From assembly GCA_015485695.1 (NCBI GenBank), contig WFTB01000026.1, positions 1 through 39,240 of the forward strand: a DNA stretch of 39,240 nucleotides. Reading direction: 5' to 3'. The translations under genes were made by a program, and so were the position numbers. The stretch comes from Patescibacteria group bacterium. GTDB lineage: Bacteria; Patescibacteriota; Patescibacteriia; WFTA01; S139-112. The notes below the pieces were generated by a model. The model saw only the letters and a program-made list of their open reading frames with translations. It ran no database searches and was not told where the DNA came from. This document shows positions 1-7,143 of this stretch, piece after piece (position 1 is the stretch's first letter; every line of letters starts with the position of its first letter).

Positions 1-62
1 ACTTTTTCAATGTGAGAAAATATGATATTATTCACACGAATTAAATAAGCGCAGAAATTACC

Positions 63-2153
63 ATGCTCAAATCAAAAAATAAACACGCAATCGGTCTCGA
101 CATATCCGACAGAACTATAGAAGTCGTTCACATATCGCTTGAGAAAAAACAAATCACATTAAAAAGCTCAAACAGAGTCACCATTCCGAGCGGTGTGGTT
201 GTCGGAGGCAGGATTAAAAAAAACAAAACACTGAATGAGGCCGTAAAAAAGGCTTTCAAAGAAGCGAAACCTTATCCAATCTCAACGGAGAAAGTCGTTT
301 TTGGATTGCCTGAATCTCAGGTGTACACTCGAGTGTTTTTTGCCACTCTCAAATCCGAAAAAAACATTCCGGAAGCGGTAAACAAAGAAATCACAAAAAA
401 CATACCCATACCGGAAAATAAATTGACATACGATGTCCGAATATTGTCAAAGCAAAGGGTGAACGGTCGCACAAAAGGTACTCGGTTTGAGATTTTGATA
501 GTCGCCGTGGAAAAAGAAGTTGTCACTGAGTGGCTTCACTTTTTATCGTCATCGCGAATAGGGGTGGAAGGTTTTGACATAGAAACATTCGCTTCCGCTC
601 GCGGGTTGTTTGAGTCCGCGCCACCGCATCCGTTTTGTGTCGTGGATATCGGAGCGGGGAGTACGTCTATCGGGATTTTTAACAAGCATGGTTTGCAGTT
701 TTCGCTTTCCGGAGACATTGCCGGAGATCAATTCACAAAAAGCATATCGAGAGCTCTTAAAATATCTTATTCGGAAGCTGACAAGCTCAAAAAAACGCAC
801 GGAGTGTCAAATCCAGAAGAAAAAGTTTTTGCCGTTTTGGTCAAGCAATTGGAAGAAATCCGAAAAGACATAGCCGGCGCAATCGCATACGTCAAAAGAA
901 AGAGCGATTTGAGCGTAAAGGAAATCATCCTGATAGGCGGGTCTTCTCAGCTGAAAGGCATTGAAAGTTATTTCGAAAAAAACCTTAATATACCCGTTCG
1001 CAGAGGAAAATCCATATTGTCTCCGGTCAAAAGGACAAAAGTAAATCAACTGTTTTATTTGAGCGCGATAGGACTCGCGATGAGAAACATCAATCCATCA
1101 AGAGCGTTAAAAGACCCTTTCATACCATTGATATCAGGCGATGAAGATATGGTGGTTATGGATTGTTCGGACGGAAAATCCTGCGAAAAATCGGAATTGT
1201 CGGACGGCAACCAAAGCGATTCGCCCAAAGACATGGAGTTTTTGCGTCCGGACGGTCGTGAATTCAAAACACCCGAAAGCAATTCGAGAATTCGTTTCGG
1301 TTTTTATGCGTTCATAGCGGTTTTGGCGGTTTTGTCTTTCTTGTCATGGGCGTTTTTTGAATATCAAGACAGACAACGGGAAATAGTGATACTGAGATCC
1401 GAGGCGATTATGGACGAGTACTCCAATGAACGCAATGTCCCCGTGATTGTCAGAATAAGCGTTGATGAAGAATCTTACAGCGAAAATTCCGCGAAAGGAA
1501 AATTAATCGAAACGGTGGTAAACGAATTACAAGAAGGCGAGACCGTCGTGCAGGTTGCAAGAGACTCCATTGCGGAGAAACTGGCTCAATATGAAAGCGC
1601 AAAGGTTTTGTCGATAAATAACGGCTCCGATGGTTCCGATTCCAAGTTGCCGGTTACTGTTGTTTGGCTGGTGTATGATTCCGATAAGGCGAAAGATTTG
1701 GCGTTTTCACAAGCGACAGATTCGATTCCTTCCGATGTTGATTATAAATTGGGCGAAGTTGTATATAAATCAATCGATTCCGTAGACGGGCAATCTTCAT
1801 CATATGTTCTGAACGGTGTTGTGACATTGCTTTTTAAATCCCCATACTCGGACGAAATAAATACAGCAGAGAAAATCGCCGACAAAGACGAAAAAAACGC
1901 CAAAGCCGAAGAAGAAAAACAAACAAATAACCAAAGCTCTCTAACGGCTTTGATAACTGACACACCAACGGGTTGGTTGCGCGTGAGATCCTCGGCGGGA
2001 ACTCAGTTTCCGGAAATAGACAAGGTTAATCCGAAAGAGAGATTCGAAGTTATTGAAATTCTAGATGATTGGGTTAAAATAAAACTTGATGATACAAGAG
2101 AAGGCTGGGTTTATTCGGGTTATGTGACTTTGGAAGATTCATCTTCTCAATAA
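63..2153 (+). CDS. PilM/FtsA-like actin-fold protein fused to a TM segment and SH3b domain
   Basis: 696 aa. Residues 1 to about 350 read as a type IV pilus PilM-type actin-like ATPase: an N-terminal 'AIGLDISDRTIEVV' phosphate-1-like strand, a second 'VVDIGAGSTSIGIF' loop near 200 and 'ILIGGSSQLKGI' near 295. Ordinary PilM is cytoplasmic and about 350 aa. Here an acidic linker leads to one membrane helix (about 411-432), then about 190 residues that are probably extracytoplasmic, then a C-terminal bacterial SH3 domain (about 628-692; 'GWLRVRSSAGT' and 'GWVYSGYV'). The layout resembles PilM joined to a PilN-like membrane part with a wall-binding tail, but no pilN, pilO or pilQ follows. ATG 63 is the only good start and no Shine-Dalgarno is visible. 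The PilM and SH3b calls are solid; a role in pili or in cell-wall tethering is inference. Confidence 0.82.
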   Translation: MLKSKNKHAIGLDISDRTIEVVHISLEKKQITLKSSNRVTIPSGVVVGGRIKKNKTLNEAVKKAFKEAKPYPISTEKVVFGLPESQVYTRVFFATLKSEKNIPEAVNKEITKNIPIPENKLTYDVRILSKQRVNGRTKGTRFEILIVAVEKEVVTEWLHFLSSSRIGVEGFDIETFASARGLFESAPPHPFCVVDIGAGSTSIGIFNKHGLQFSLSGDIAGDQFTKSISRALKISYSEADKLKKTHGVSNPEEKVFAVLVKQLEEIRKDIAGAIAYVKRKSDLSVKEIILIGGSSQLKGIESYFEKNLNIPVRRGKSILSPVKRTKVNQLFYLSAIGLAMRNINPSRALKDPFIPLISGDEDMVVMDCSDGKSCEKSELSDGNQSDSPKDMEFLRPDGREFKTPESNSRIRFGFYAFIAVLAVLSFLSWAFFEYQDRQREIVILRSEAIMDEYSNERNVPVIVRISVDEESYSENSAKGKLIETVVNELQEGETVVQVARDSIAEKLAQYESAKVLSINNGSDGSDSKLPVTVVWLVYDSDKAKDLAFSQATDSIPSDVDYKLGEVVYKSIDSVDGQSSSYVLNGVVTLLFKSPYSDEINTAEKIADKDEKNAKAEEEKQTNNQSSLTALITDTPTGWLRVRSSAGTQFPEIDKVNPKERFEVIEILDDWVKIKLDDTREGWVYSGYVTLEDSSSQ

Positions 2154-2307
2154 CACAAAGCATTCAACTCGGTGCTTGTATTGATGGTTAACGGTTATTC
2201 GGTCGCAAAAACGTTTCAGTTAAATATCTCTGATTATCGCAGGCGCTAATTATCTAAATCGAAAACATAAAAACGGCAAAAGAACTTTCGAATCAGAATT
2301 TGCGATT

Positions 2308-2772
2308 ATGACAAATAATAAAATTTCGTGGATTATTGCAGGGTTTATAATTTTGAGTCTGATTGGGTTTGCGGATTCGGGATATCTGGCGCTGAAACAT
2401 TATCAAGGAGAACCTCCTTCTTGTTCATTTGCCAAAGGATGTGACAAAGTCGTGTCTAGTGAGTGGGGAACGGTTGCCGGAATACCGGTGTCCGTTGGCG
2501 GAGTTTTCTATTATATTGTCGTTCTGGTTCTTTCATTGTGGTATTTTGAGACCGAAAACAGGCTGTTCTTGCAAATTATCTTTCCTTTGACTCTGATTGG
2601 GTTTTTGGTTTCGATGTGGTTTGTGTATTTGCAGTTGTTCGTGATAAATGAAATTTGCGTATATTGCATGGGGTCGGCGATTACTTCAACATTATTATTC
2701 ATACTTGGCGCCTTGGTTGTCAGGCAACATGGTGGCAAAAAATCGTCATATGGCCAAACAAATCGGATTTAG
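2308..2772 (+). CDS. Vitamin K epoxide reductase (VKOR) family protein
   Basis: 154 aa integral membrane protein with about four helices. The VKOR signature is visible: a loop cysteine pair C39/C45 ('CSFAKGC') after the first helix and the active-site CxxC at C117/C120 ('CVYC') near the start of the last helix. Bacterial VKOR reoxidises a DsbA-like oxidase using quinone, driving disulfide formation outside the membrane. The usual fused or adjacent thioredoxin-like partner is absent; the next gene overlaps the 3' end and encodes a cysteine-free protein. Possible clients here include the exported subtilase, which carries C243 and C275. The fold assignment is strong; electron donor and substrates are inferred. 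Confidence 0.9.
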   Translation: MTNNKISWIIAGFIILSLIGFADSGYLALKHYQGEPPSCSFAKGCDKVVSSEWGTVAGIPVSVGGVFYYIVVLVLSLWYFETENRLFLQIIFPLTLIGFLVSMWFVYLQLFVINEICVYCMGSAITSTLLFILGALVVRQHGGKKSSYGQTNRI

Positions 2773-3379
2773 GAAAAAAAGAAATATTTTACCAAACCTT
2801 TTCGGGCTTTTGCTTTTTGTCGCAATCGTGATTGTCGGTTATTACTGGATTTTAGATGATGCCGAATACGAAATCACCGAATACGGAGGAAAAACAAAAA
2901 TTGATTCTTCGATTCAAAAAAATACATTGGAAGATTCGGTTGAAACTTCTAAAAGTGATGATGGCGTGATTGACAAGGTATTGCCGGCGCCAAATAAAAT
3001 CGACAAGAAACCGCAGAGCGCGACAAATGATGAAAATGAAACGAAAAAAGAAATTAATATATCTAATTCGAATTCGACCGAAGAATTGTCGGTATTATCG
3101 CCTAAGAACAATGAGTATTTAACGTCTCCGTTTACAATAACCGGCAAGTCCGGAGCTTTGGATGATAAAATATATATACGGATAACTAATTCAGCCGGCA
3201 TACCGCTGATTGAAGAATTCACAATAGCAAGAGGACGTGAGGGCGAAGAGTGGAAGAATTTTAGAATAACAATAAACTATCAATTTACGAGCACCAAAGA
3301 AGGGTATGTAGAGGTATATACAAAATCGACGGAAGGAGATGAGCAAAGCCTTGTCAGAATTCCCGTATATTTTAATTGA
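2750..3379 (+). CDS. Membrane-anchored protein with C-terminal Gmad2 domain
   Basis: The ORF track starts this at 2648, deep inside VKOR. More likely starts are ATG 2750 (MAKQIGFRKKRN, 209 aa, chosen) or ATG 2729 (216 aa); both still overlap VKOR, suggesting translational coupling. A basic N-terminus is followed by one TM helix ('LFGLLLFVAIVIVGYYWIL'), a Lys/Asp/Ser-rich linker of about 80 residues and a beta-rich C-terminal domain beginning 'LSVLSPKNNEYLTSPFTITGKSG'. Together with 'ARGREGEEWKNFRITINY', that domain fits Gmad2 (the immunoglobulin-like domain first described in spore-germination proteins). It is therefore probably a surface-facing anchored protein. It has no cysteine, so it is not a disulfide substrate of the VKOR. 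Function unknown. Confidence 0.7.
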   Translation: MAKQIGFRKKRNILPNLFGLLLFVAIVIVGYYWILDDAEYEITEYGGKTKIDSSIQKNTLEDSVETSKSDDGVIDKVLPAPNKIDKKPQSATNDENETKKEINISNSNSTEELSVLSPKNNEYLTSPFTITGKSGALDDKIYIRITNSAGIPLIEEFTIARGREGEEWKNFRITINYQFTSTKEGYVEVYTKSTEGDEQSLVRIPVYFN

Positions 3380-3388
3380 ATGATTTAA

Positions 3389-4327
3389 ATGTCTTGGATA
3401 ATCATAGCCATAATTGCATATTTTTTCTTAGCGATGGCGAATGTGGGGGATAAGTTGTTTTTGAATGATTTTGTCCCTGATTATAAGACTTACACGGCTC
3501 TGGTGGCTGTGTTGGGTCTTGTCGTGTTTGCCGTTTCTCCGTGGTTTATCGTTTGGCCGGGGTTTCAAGTTGTTTCTATAGCGATCGTCTCCGGCGCTCT
3601 TTTTATATTTGCTTTGCTTACTTTTTTTTATTCTTTGCAAATTGGGGAAGTGAGCAGGGTAATACCGTTTATAGGCGGTCTTGTACCGGTTTTTTCATTG
3701 CTTCTTTCAATTGTTTTCATCGGAAGAGTTTTTTCTTACGAGGAATCTCTGGCTTTCATATTGCTGGTTGCGGGTTCGGTGTTGATAACCAGAATGCCTC
3801 ACAAAACACATTGGTGGAGTCATGTTTTGGATAAAATGCGCAATAAACGCCACACATATGGTATTTGGGTGGCGGTTTTGTCGTCTTTTCTTTTTGCCGT
3901 TTCTTTCGTTTTGTCCAAGATTGTATACGAAGAAGCGGACTTTTGGAACGGATTTTTATGGATTCGTCTCGGCGGTTTAATCCCTATCGTGACATTACTT
4001 GCAAATGAGGATGTTAGAGATTCTTTCAAGAGTATTTTACTTAAACTGAAATCCAAAAAGGGAGCCCTGTTCTTGATGAATCAAGGATTTGGCGCGACCG
4101 GTTTTATAATGCAGAATTTCGCCATATCAATCGGCTCGGTCGCGCTTATCAACGCATTGCAGGGCGTGCAATTCGTGTTTGTTATATTTTTGGCGTTAAT
4201 CGCTTCGGTATTTTTTTCGTCTATGCGTTCATCCGAAAACATGAGTTTGAGAATGGTGGCGGAAAAGATATTGGCAGTGTTTATTGTCGGGGCGGGACTT
4301 TGGGTGTTGGCATTTGCGGGCTTGTAG
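3389..4327 (+). CDS. EamA/DMT-family transporter
   Basis: 312 aa with about ten predicted membrane helices arranged as two repeats of five, divided by a short basic loop ('KTHWWSHVLDKMRNKRHTYG') near the middle. Hydrophobicity, length and the 'GEVSRVIPFIGGLVPVFSLLLS' segment at the end of the first repeat fit the EamA drug/metabolite transporter superfamily (RhaT/YdcZ-like). Members export or import small metabolites; the substrate cannot be read from sequence. It begins 9 nt after the Gmad2-domain gene stops, so it may be the last gene of a VKOR-Gmad2-EamA operon. A hairpin suited to terminating both strands lies between it and the convergent SET gene. Confidence 0.78.
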   Translation: MSWIIIAIIAYFFLAMANVGDKLFLNDFVPDYKTYTALVAVLGLVVFAVSPWFIVWPGFQVVSIAIVSGALFIFALLTFFYSLQIGEVSRVIPFIGGLVPVFSLLLSIVFIGRVFSYEESLAFILLVAGSVLITRMPHKTHWWSHVLDKMRNKRHTYGIWVAVLSSFLFAVSFVLSKIVYEEADFWNGFLWIRLGGLIPIVTLLANEDVRDSFKSILLKLKSKKGALFLMNQGFGATGFIMQNFAISIGSVALINALQGVQFVFVIFLALIASVFFSSMRSSENMSLRMVAEKILAVFIVGAGLWVLAFAGL

Positions 4328-4348
4328 TTTTGATTTTTCAATTGTTTG

Positions 4349-4374
4349 TCGTTTTTTGGCTTCCGAAAAAACGA
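4349..4374. terminator. Bidirectional terminator between convergent eamA-like and SET genes
   Basis: A 9-bp perfect stem TCGTTTTTT/AAAAAACGA encloses an 8-nt loop that can partly close by GG/CC pairing. The T-run is built into the stem, so it could act on transcripts from either side, which suits its place between two convergent genes. Confidence 0.6.
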
Positions 4375-4400
4375 AATCAGAGCAAAATAAAGTCAATCGC

Positions 4401-4829
4401 TTAGTCCTTGAGGCATGATTCGCATTTGCATCCGTTTGGTTTTATGAATTCATCGAAGTATTCTTCTCCGTAATCGTATGTTATTTCTTCGCCTGGGAGT
4501 ATTGTTCGTTTCGAAACAATGTACACTCTTCCGCGTATTATTTCTATTTCGCAATTCGGTTTGCACGAATGATTGACATACCTTGCGGTGTTTTCTCTGC
4601 ATGACCCGTCTATTGTTCTATTAGCGCTTGTTTCAAATAAATACCTGCCTCCTTTCTCGTCTCGTTCTTTATTTGACAGTATTTGACCGAAATATTCTAT
4701 TATAAAAGAGTTTTTCGGAATTTTTTTTGTGGCGAACAGCCCCAATCCGGCTTTTGATTTTTTTACCTTTACCGAATCTCGAAACTTTTCTTTTGAGTTG
4801 GGTTTTTGCATGTGCATTTTATCGAACAT
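4401..4829 (-). CDS. SET-domain protein (putative protein lysine methyltransferase)
   Basis: 142 aa, essentially a bare SET domain plus a post-SET-like tail. Visible motifs are 'AGLGLFATKKIPKNSFIIEYFG' (27-48), the SAM/pseudoknot motif 'RYVNHSCKPN' (83-92), 'ITYDYG' (116-121) with the expected active-site tyrosine, and 'CKCESC' (134-139). The last resembles the Zn-binding post-SET CxCxxxxC cluster and could share zinc with C89. SET enzymes transfer methyl from SAM to lysine; small bacterial ones may act on ribosomal or nucleoid proteins, but nothing here identifies the substrate. It is one of only two - strand genes in the first 27 kb. Its start codon abuts the -35 of the divergent greA promoter. 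An upstream-of-window origin by transfer is possible but unproven. Confidence 0.85.
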   Translation of the reverse strand: MFDKMHMQKPNSKEKFRDSVKVKKSKAGLGLFATKKIPKNSFIIEYFGQILSNKERDEKGGRYLFETSANRTIDGSCRENTARYVNHSCKPNCEIEIIRGRVYIVSKRTILPGEEITYDYGEEYFDEFIKPNGCKCESCLKD

Positions 4830-4857
4830 TGAAATATCATACGGTGTAGATTACACT
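4829..4857 (+). promoter_or_regulatory. Predicted sigma70-type promoter for greA
   Basis: TTGAAA (4829-4834), 17-bp spacer, TACACT (4852-4857). The predicted start is about 4864, giving a leader of about 23 nt before the greA ATG at 4887. Confidence 0.55.
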
Positions 4858-4886
4858 ATGTATGTGTTTTATTCAACCATGTAACA

Positions 4887-5387
4887 ATGAGAGTTCCAAC
4901 CAGAAAATCCGATCAATACAAAAAAAGAGACAGCGGACCTATTTATTTGACTTCGGAAGCGCTTGAAAAACTTAAACGCAAATTAAAACGACTTGAGTCC
5001 GCGTTGCCAGTGGCGATAGCGGAAGTCGAAAGAACAAAAGAATACGGAGATTTTTCCGAAAACGAAGAATACAAAGCGGCTAAGCGTAAAATGCGGGCTA
5101 TACATTATAAAATAGCGGAGTTAAAATCAAGTATCGCGAGATCAACCGTAATAAACAAAAACCGCACTTCATCGAATGAAATTCAAATAGGGTCAACCGT
5201 CACGATTGTCGATAGTGATGGAAATGAAAAAACCTATAAGATATTGGACTCCATAGAATCAAATCCGTCCAAAGGGGTAATATCGTACAAATCTCCTCTC
5301 GGCATGTCTCTTATGGGAAAGAAAACCGGAGACAATGTGAGGGCGGGCATTCGAAATACGCGATATAAAATAATCAAAATAGAGTAA
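4887..5387 (+). CDS. greA: Transcript cleavage factor GreA/GreB family
   Basis: 166 aa, close to the usual 158. The N-terminal coiled-coil finger (about 20-95) carries the diagnostic tip motif 'GDFSENEEY'. D55 and E58 match the acidic residues that coordinate Mg2+ in the RNA polymerase secondary channel to trigger cleavage of backtracked RNA. The C-terminal FKBP-like half shows 'IGSTVTIVDSDGNEKTYKILD' and the typical 'SPLGMSLMGKKTGDNV' segment. The roughly 16-residue basic extension at the N-terminus is slightly longer than usual. It has its own promoter and a convincing ATG, but no clear Shine-Dalgarno. GreA versus GreB cannot be fully separated by eye; GreA is the commoner form. Confidence 0.92.
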   Translation: MRVPTRKSDQYKKRDSGPIYLTSEALEKLKRKLKRLESALPVAIAEVERTKEYGDFSENEEYKAAKRKMRAIHYKIAELKSSIARSTVINKNRTSSNEIQIGSTVTIVDSDGNEKTYKILDSIESNPSKGVISYKSPLGMSLMGKKTGDNVRAGIRNTRYKIIKIE

Positions 5388-5403
5388 ATAATGCCGATTC
5401 ATG

Positions 5404-5432
5404 TTTACAGAGTTTTTGATTTCTGGTATATT
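5404..5432 (+). promoter_or_regulatory. Predicted promoter for the BlaI/M56 operon
   Basis: TTTACA (5404-5409), 17-bp spacer ending TGG, TATATT (5427-5432). The classical BlaI/MecI operator with paired TACA/TGTA halves is not seen. A short dyad CGATtATCG lies just downstream, near the predicted transcription start, and is the only operator candidate. Confidence 0.5.
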
Positions 5433-5474
5433 TTAATCGATTATCGTGTGTGAGAAGTTTTAAACTCCGTGAAT

Positions 5475-5903
5475 ATGTCGGTTTTCAAGCCTAAAACTGT
5501 TCATCTTGATGAAAAGGGTTTCGCCAAAGTTTTGGGTGACCTTGAAGCCAAAATAATGAACCTGGTATGGAAAAAAGGGGACTCTTCAGTCAGGGCGGTT
5601 CGCGACTCTTTGGAACGACAAGGGCGCGACCTTTCTTTTAATTCCGTAATGACGGTTATGAATCGACTTGTCGAAAAAGGCTTGCTCAAAAAACAAGATG
5701 ATAACGGAACTTACGTCTATGGAGCCTTGGTCCTGAAAAAAGACCTTTCAAGAATAGTTGCAAAAGACATAATATCCTCCGTGGTAAAAGACCCGGCGCT
5801 TTTCAGCGCTTCCAGTTTTGCGGATTTGGCTTCAGAATTGGATGAAGAAACCATCAGCAAACTGCGGTCTTTTTTGGACAAAAAGCAAAATGCGAAAACT
5901 TAA
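5475..5903 (+). CDS. BlaI/MecI/CopY-family winged-helix repressor
   Basis: 142 aa from ATG 5475; the track's 5469 start is a GTG two codons upstream and is equally possible. The winged-helix fold is clear: 'LGDLEAKIMNLVWKKGDSSVRAVRDSL' as the first helices, 'LSFNSVMTVMNRLVEKGLLKKQ' as recognition helix and wing entry, 'GTYVYGALV' as the wing. The C-terminal helix (about 85-140) is the usual dimerisation arm. Members repress their own operon and are removed when a partner metalloprotease acts. That partner is encoded immediately downstream, overlapping by 14 nt. The target genes and the inducing signal are unknown; no beta-lactamase is nearby. Confidence 0.88.
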   Translation: MSVFKPKTVHLDEKGFAKVLGDLEAKIMNLVWKKGDSSVRAVRDSLERQGRDLSFNSVMTVMNRLVEKGLLKKQDDNGTYVYGALVLKKDLSRIVAKDIISSVVKDPALFSASSFADLASELDEETISKLRSFLDKKQNAKT

Positions 5904-6894
5904 TTTCAAAAAACGATTCTTGCTTGTCGCCATAGCTTCCGTACCGATTGTATTTTCGGTTGTTATTTTGCGTTCCGTTGAAATACTCGGTTCCGGAGCA
6001 AAATCGACACTGATTGCGTGCGCGAAAAAAGCGGGAGTCTTATTAAGCTATGCGTCTCATCCTGAAAATTTGATTCTCGCCACTCTTGGAGTACTCGCGT
6101 CAATCGGATTGGTAAAAGGCACTTGGTTTTTTATCGGACAGTTGCGTGCCAGTAGAGAACTTGTAAACAGATTCAAATTAAACAAATCAACAAGTAAGAT
6201 GGAGACGGGCGATTCGGGCATAGATGTGTGGGTGGTTAAAGATAACAGAGTATTTGCCTTGACTGTCGGGTTTTTAAAACCGTCAATATATATATCTTCG
6301 AAACTGATAAAAACTTTGAATGATGACGAATTAAAGTCCGTAATATTTCACGAGTACCACCATCAATCAAACCATCATCCATTGGTAAAACTTCTTGTCG
6401 GCACGCTTAAATCTTTTTTGTTCTTTGTGCCGATTATGCATGTGGCTATTTCAAGGATTACGTTGCGTCAAGAGGTTGGCGCGGACAGCAAGGCCATTGA
6501 ACAAACCTCAAGAGAATCTCTAATCTCGGCTTTTTTGAAAATAAGCGGGGAGATTGAAGGATTTTCGAAAATACCCACTACGGTATCCGGGTTTTCGTTG
6601 TCAAAAGACAGATTCACGATATTATTAAATAATGGCAAACATGAGGGATACGGATTTCCGTTTATTCCATCTTTCTTTTCGTTTATTATAGTTTTGACGT
6701 TCATAGCATCGTTCGCATGGTCATACATTCCGTACGTTCATGCTCAAAAAAACACAAGTTTCACGGAAGGCGCTTACAAATCGGGATATACCGCTTTTGG
6801 CGGAAACAAGACGTTGGCAACACGGTACGTTGGCGGTGATTTTGAAAAATACCAATCTTATGTCACCGCCATGCAACATTGCGAGCAACAATAA
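5890..6894 (+). CDS. M56 (BlaR1-type) membrane zinc metalloprotease lacking a sensor domain
   Basis: 334 aa from ATG 5890; the track's start at 5818 lies inside the repressor gene and is unlikely. The membrane protein has helices near 10-28, 61-77, 180-196 and 255-277. The zinc-protease core carries HExxH (H154-E155-Y156-H157-H158, 'FHEYHHQSNHHP') and a likely third ligand E195 in 'RQEVGADSKAIEQ'. This is the peptidase M56 arrangement of BlaR1/MecR1. The roughly 250-aa penicillin-binding sensor of true BlaR1 is missing; only about 50 residues follow the last helix. The pair probably senses some envelope signal other than beta-lactam acylation, or the protease has another role. The 14-nt overlap with the repressor implies coupled translation. 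Confidence 0.82.
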   Translation: MRKLNFKKRFLLVAIASVPIVFSVVILRSVEILGSGAKSTLIACAKKAGVLLSYASHPENLILATLGVLASIGLVKGTWFFIGQLRASRELVNRFKLNKSTSKMETGDSGIDVWVVKDNRVFALTVGFLKPSIYISSKLIKTLNDDELKSVIFHEYHHQSNHHPLVKLLVGTLKSFLFFVPIMHVAISRITLRQEVGADSKAIEQTSRESLISAFLKISGEIEGFSKIPTTVSGFSLSKDRFTILLNNGKHEGYGFPFIPSFFSFIIVLTFIASFAWSYIPYVHAQKNTSFTEGAYKSGYTAFGGNKTLATRYVGGDFEKYQSYVTAMQHCEQQ

Positions 6895-6983
6895 TAGCGC
6901 GCAAACTCGGTTTTTCAAACCTTAATACATCTTGACGAAATTTGTCGGCAAAATTCGCTCAAGACGATTTTTTGCCGTTACCC

Positions 6984-7012
6984 TTGCAAAAAAAAGGTTT
7001 TTATACTAGAAT
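6984..7012 (+). promoter_or_regulatory. Predicted promoter for rpsB-tsf
   Basis: TTGCAA (6984-6989), 17-bp spacer, TAGAAT (7007-7012). The predicted start is near 7019, leaving a leader of about 125 nt before rpsB, unusually long for this window. Confidence 0.5.
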
Positions 7013-7035
7013 TCTCTGGTCGAACAATAATTAGC

Positions 7036-7120
7036 GTTTGATATGGTTTTTGTTGCCATATCTTAAATCAAACCACATCGTCGCGCTCAAAGCCCTGGCT
7101 TGACAAAGCCTATTGCGACG
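7036..7120 (+). promoter_or_regulatory. Structured rpsB 5' leader (candidate S2 autoregulatory element)
   Basis: Two hairpins follow the predicted promoter. The first pairs GATATGG (7040-7046) with CCATATC (7056-7062) around a 9-nt loop, and its base can extend by GTTTG (7036-7040) with CAAAC (7069-7073). The second pairs CGTCGC (7079-7084) with GCGACG (7115-7120) around a 30-nt internal segment. S2 represses its own operon through the leader in several bacteria, so this is a reasonable candidate. It is not recognised as a named RNA family. Confidence 0.45.
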
Positions 7121-7143
7121 AGAAGTGATAATAAGGGAATTTT

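Noticed and set aside
2648-2749. Upstream extension of the Gmad2-domain protein
   Set aside because: The extra residues lie inside VKOR and look like an out-of-frame reading; a start at 2729 or 2750 puts a basic N-terminus directly before the TM helix.
7002-7007. TATACT as the rpsB -10
   Set aside because: Spacing to TTGCAA would be only 12 bp; TAGAAT at 7007-7012 gives exactly 17 bp.
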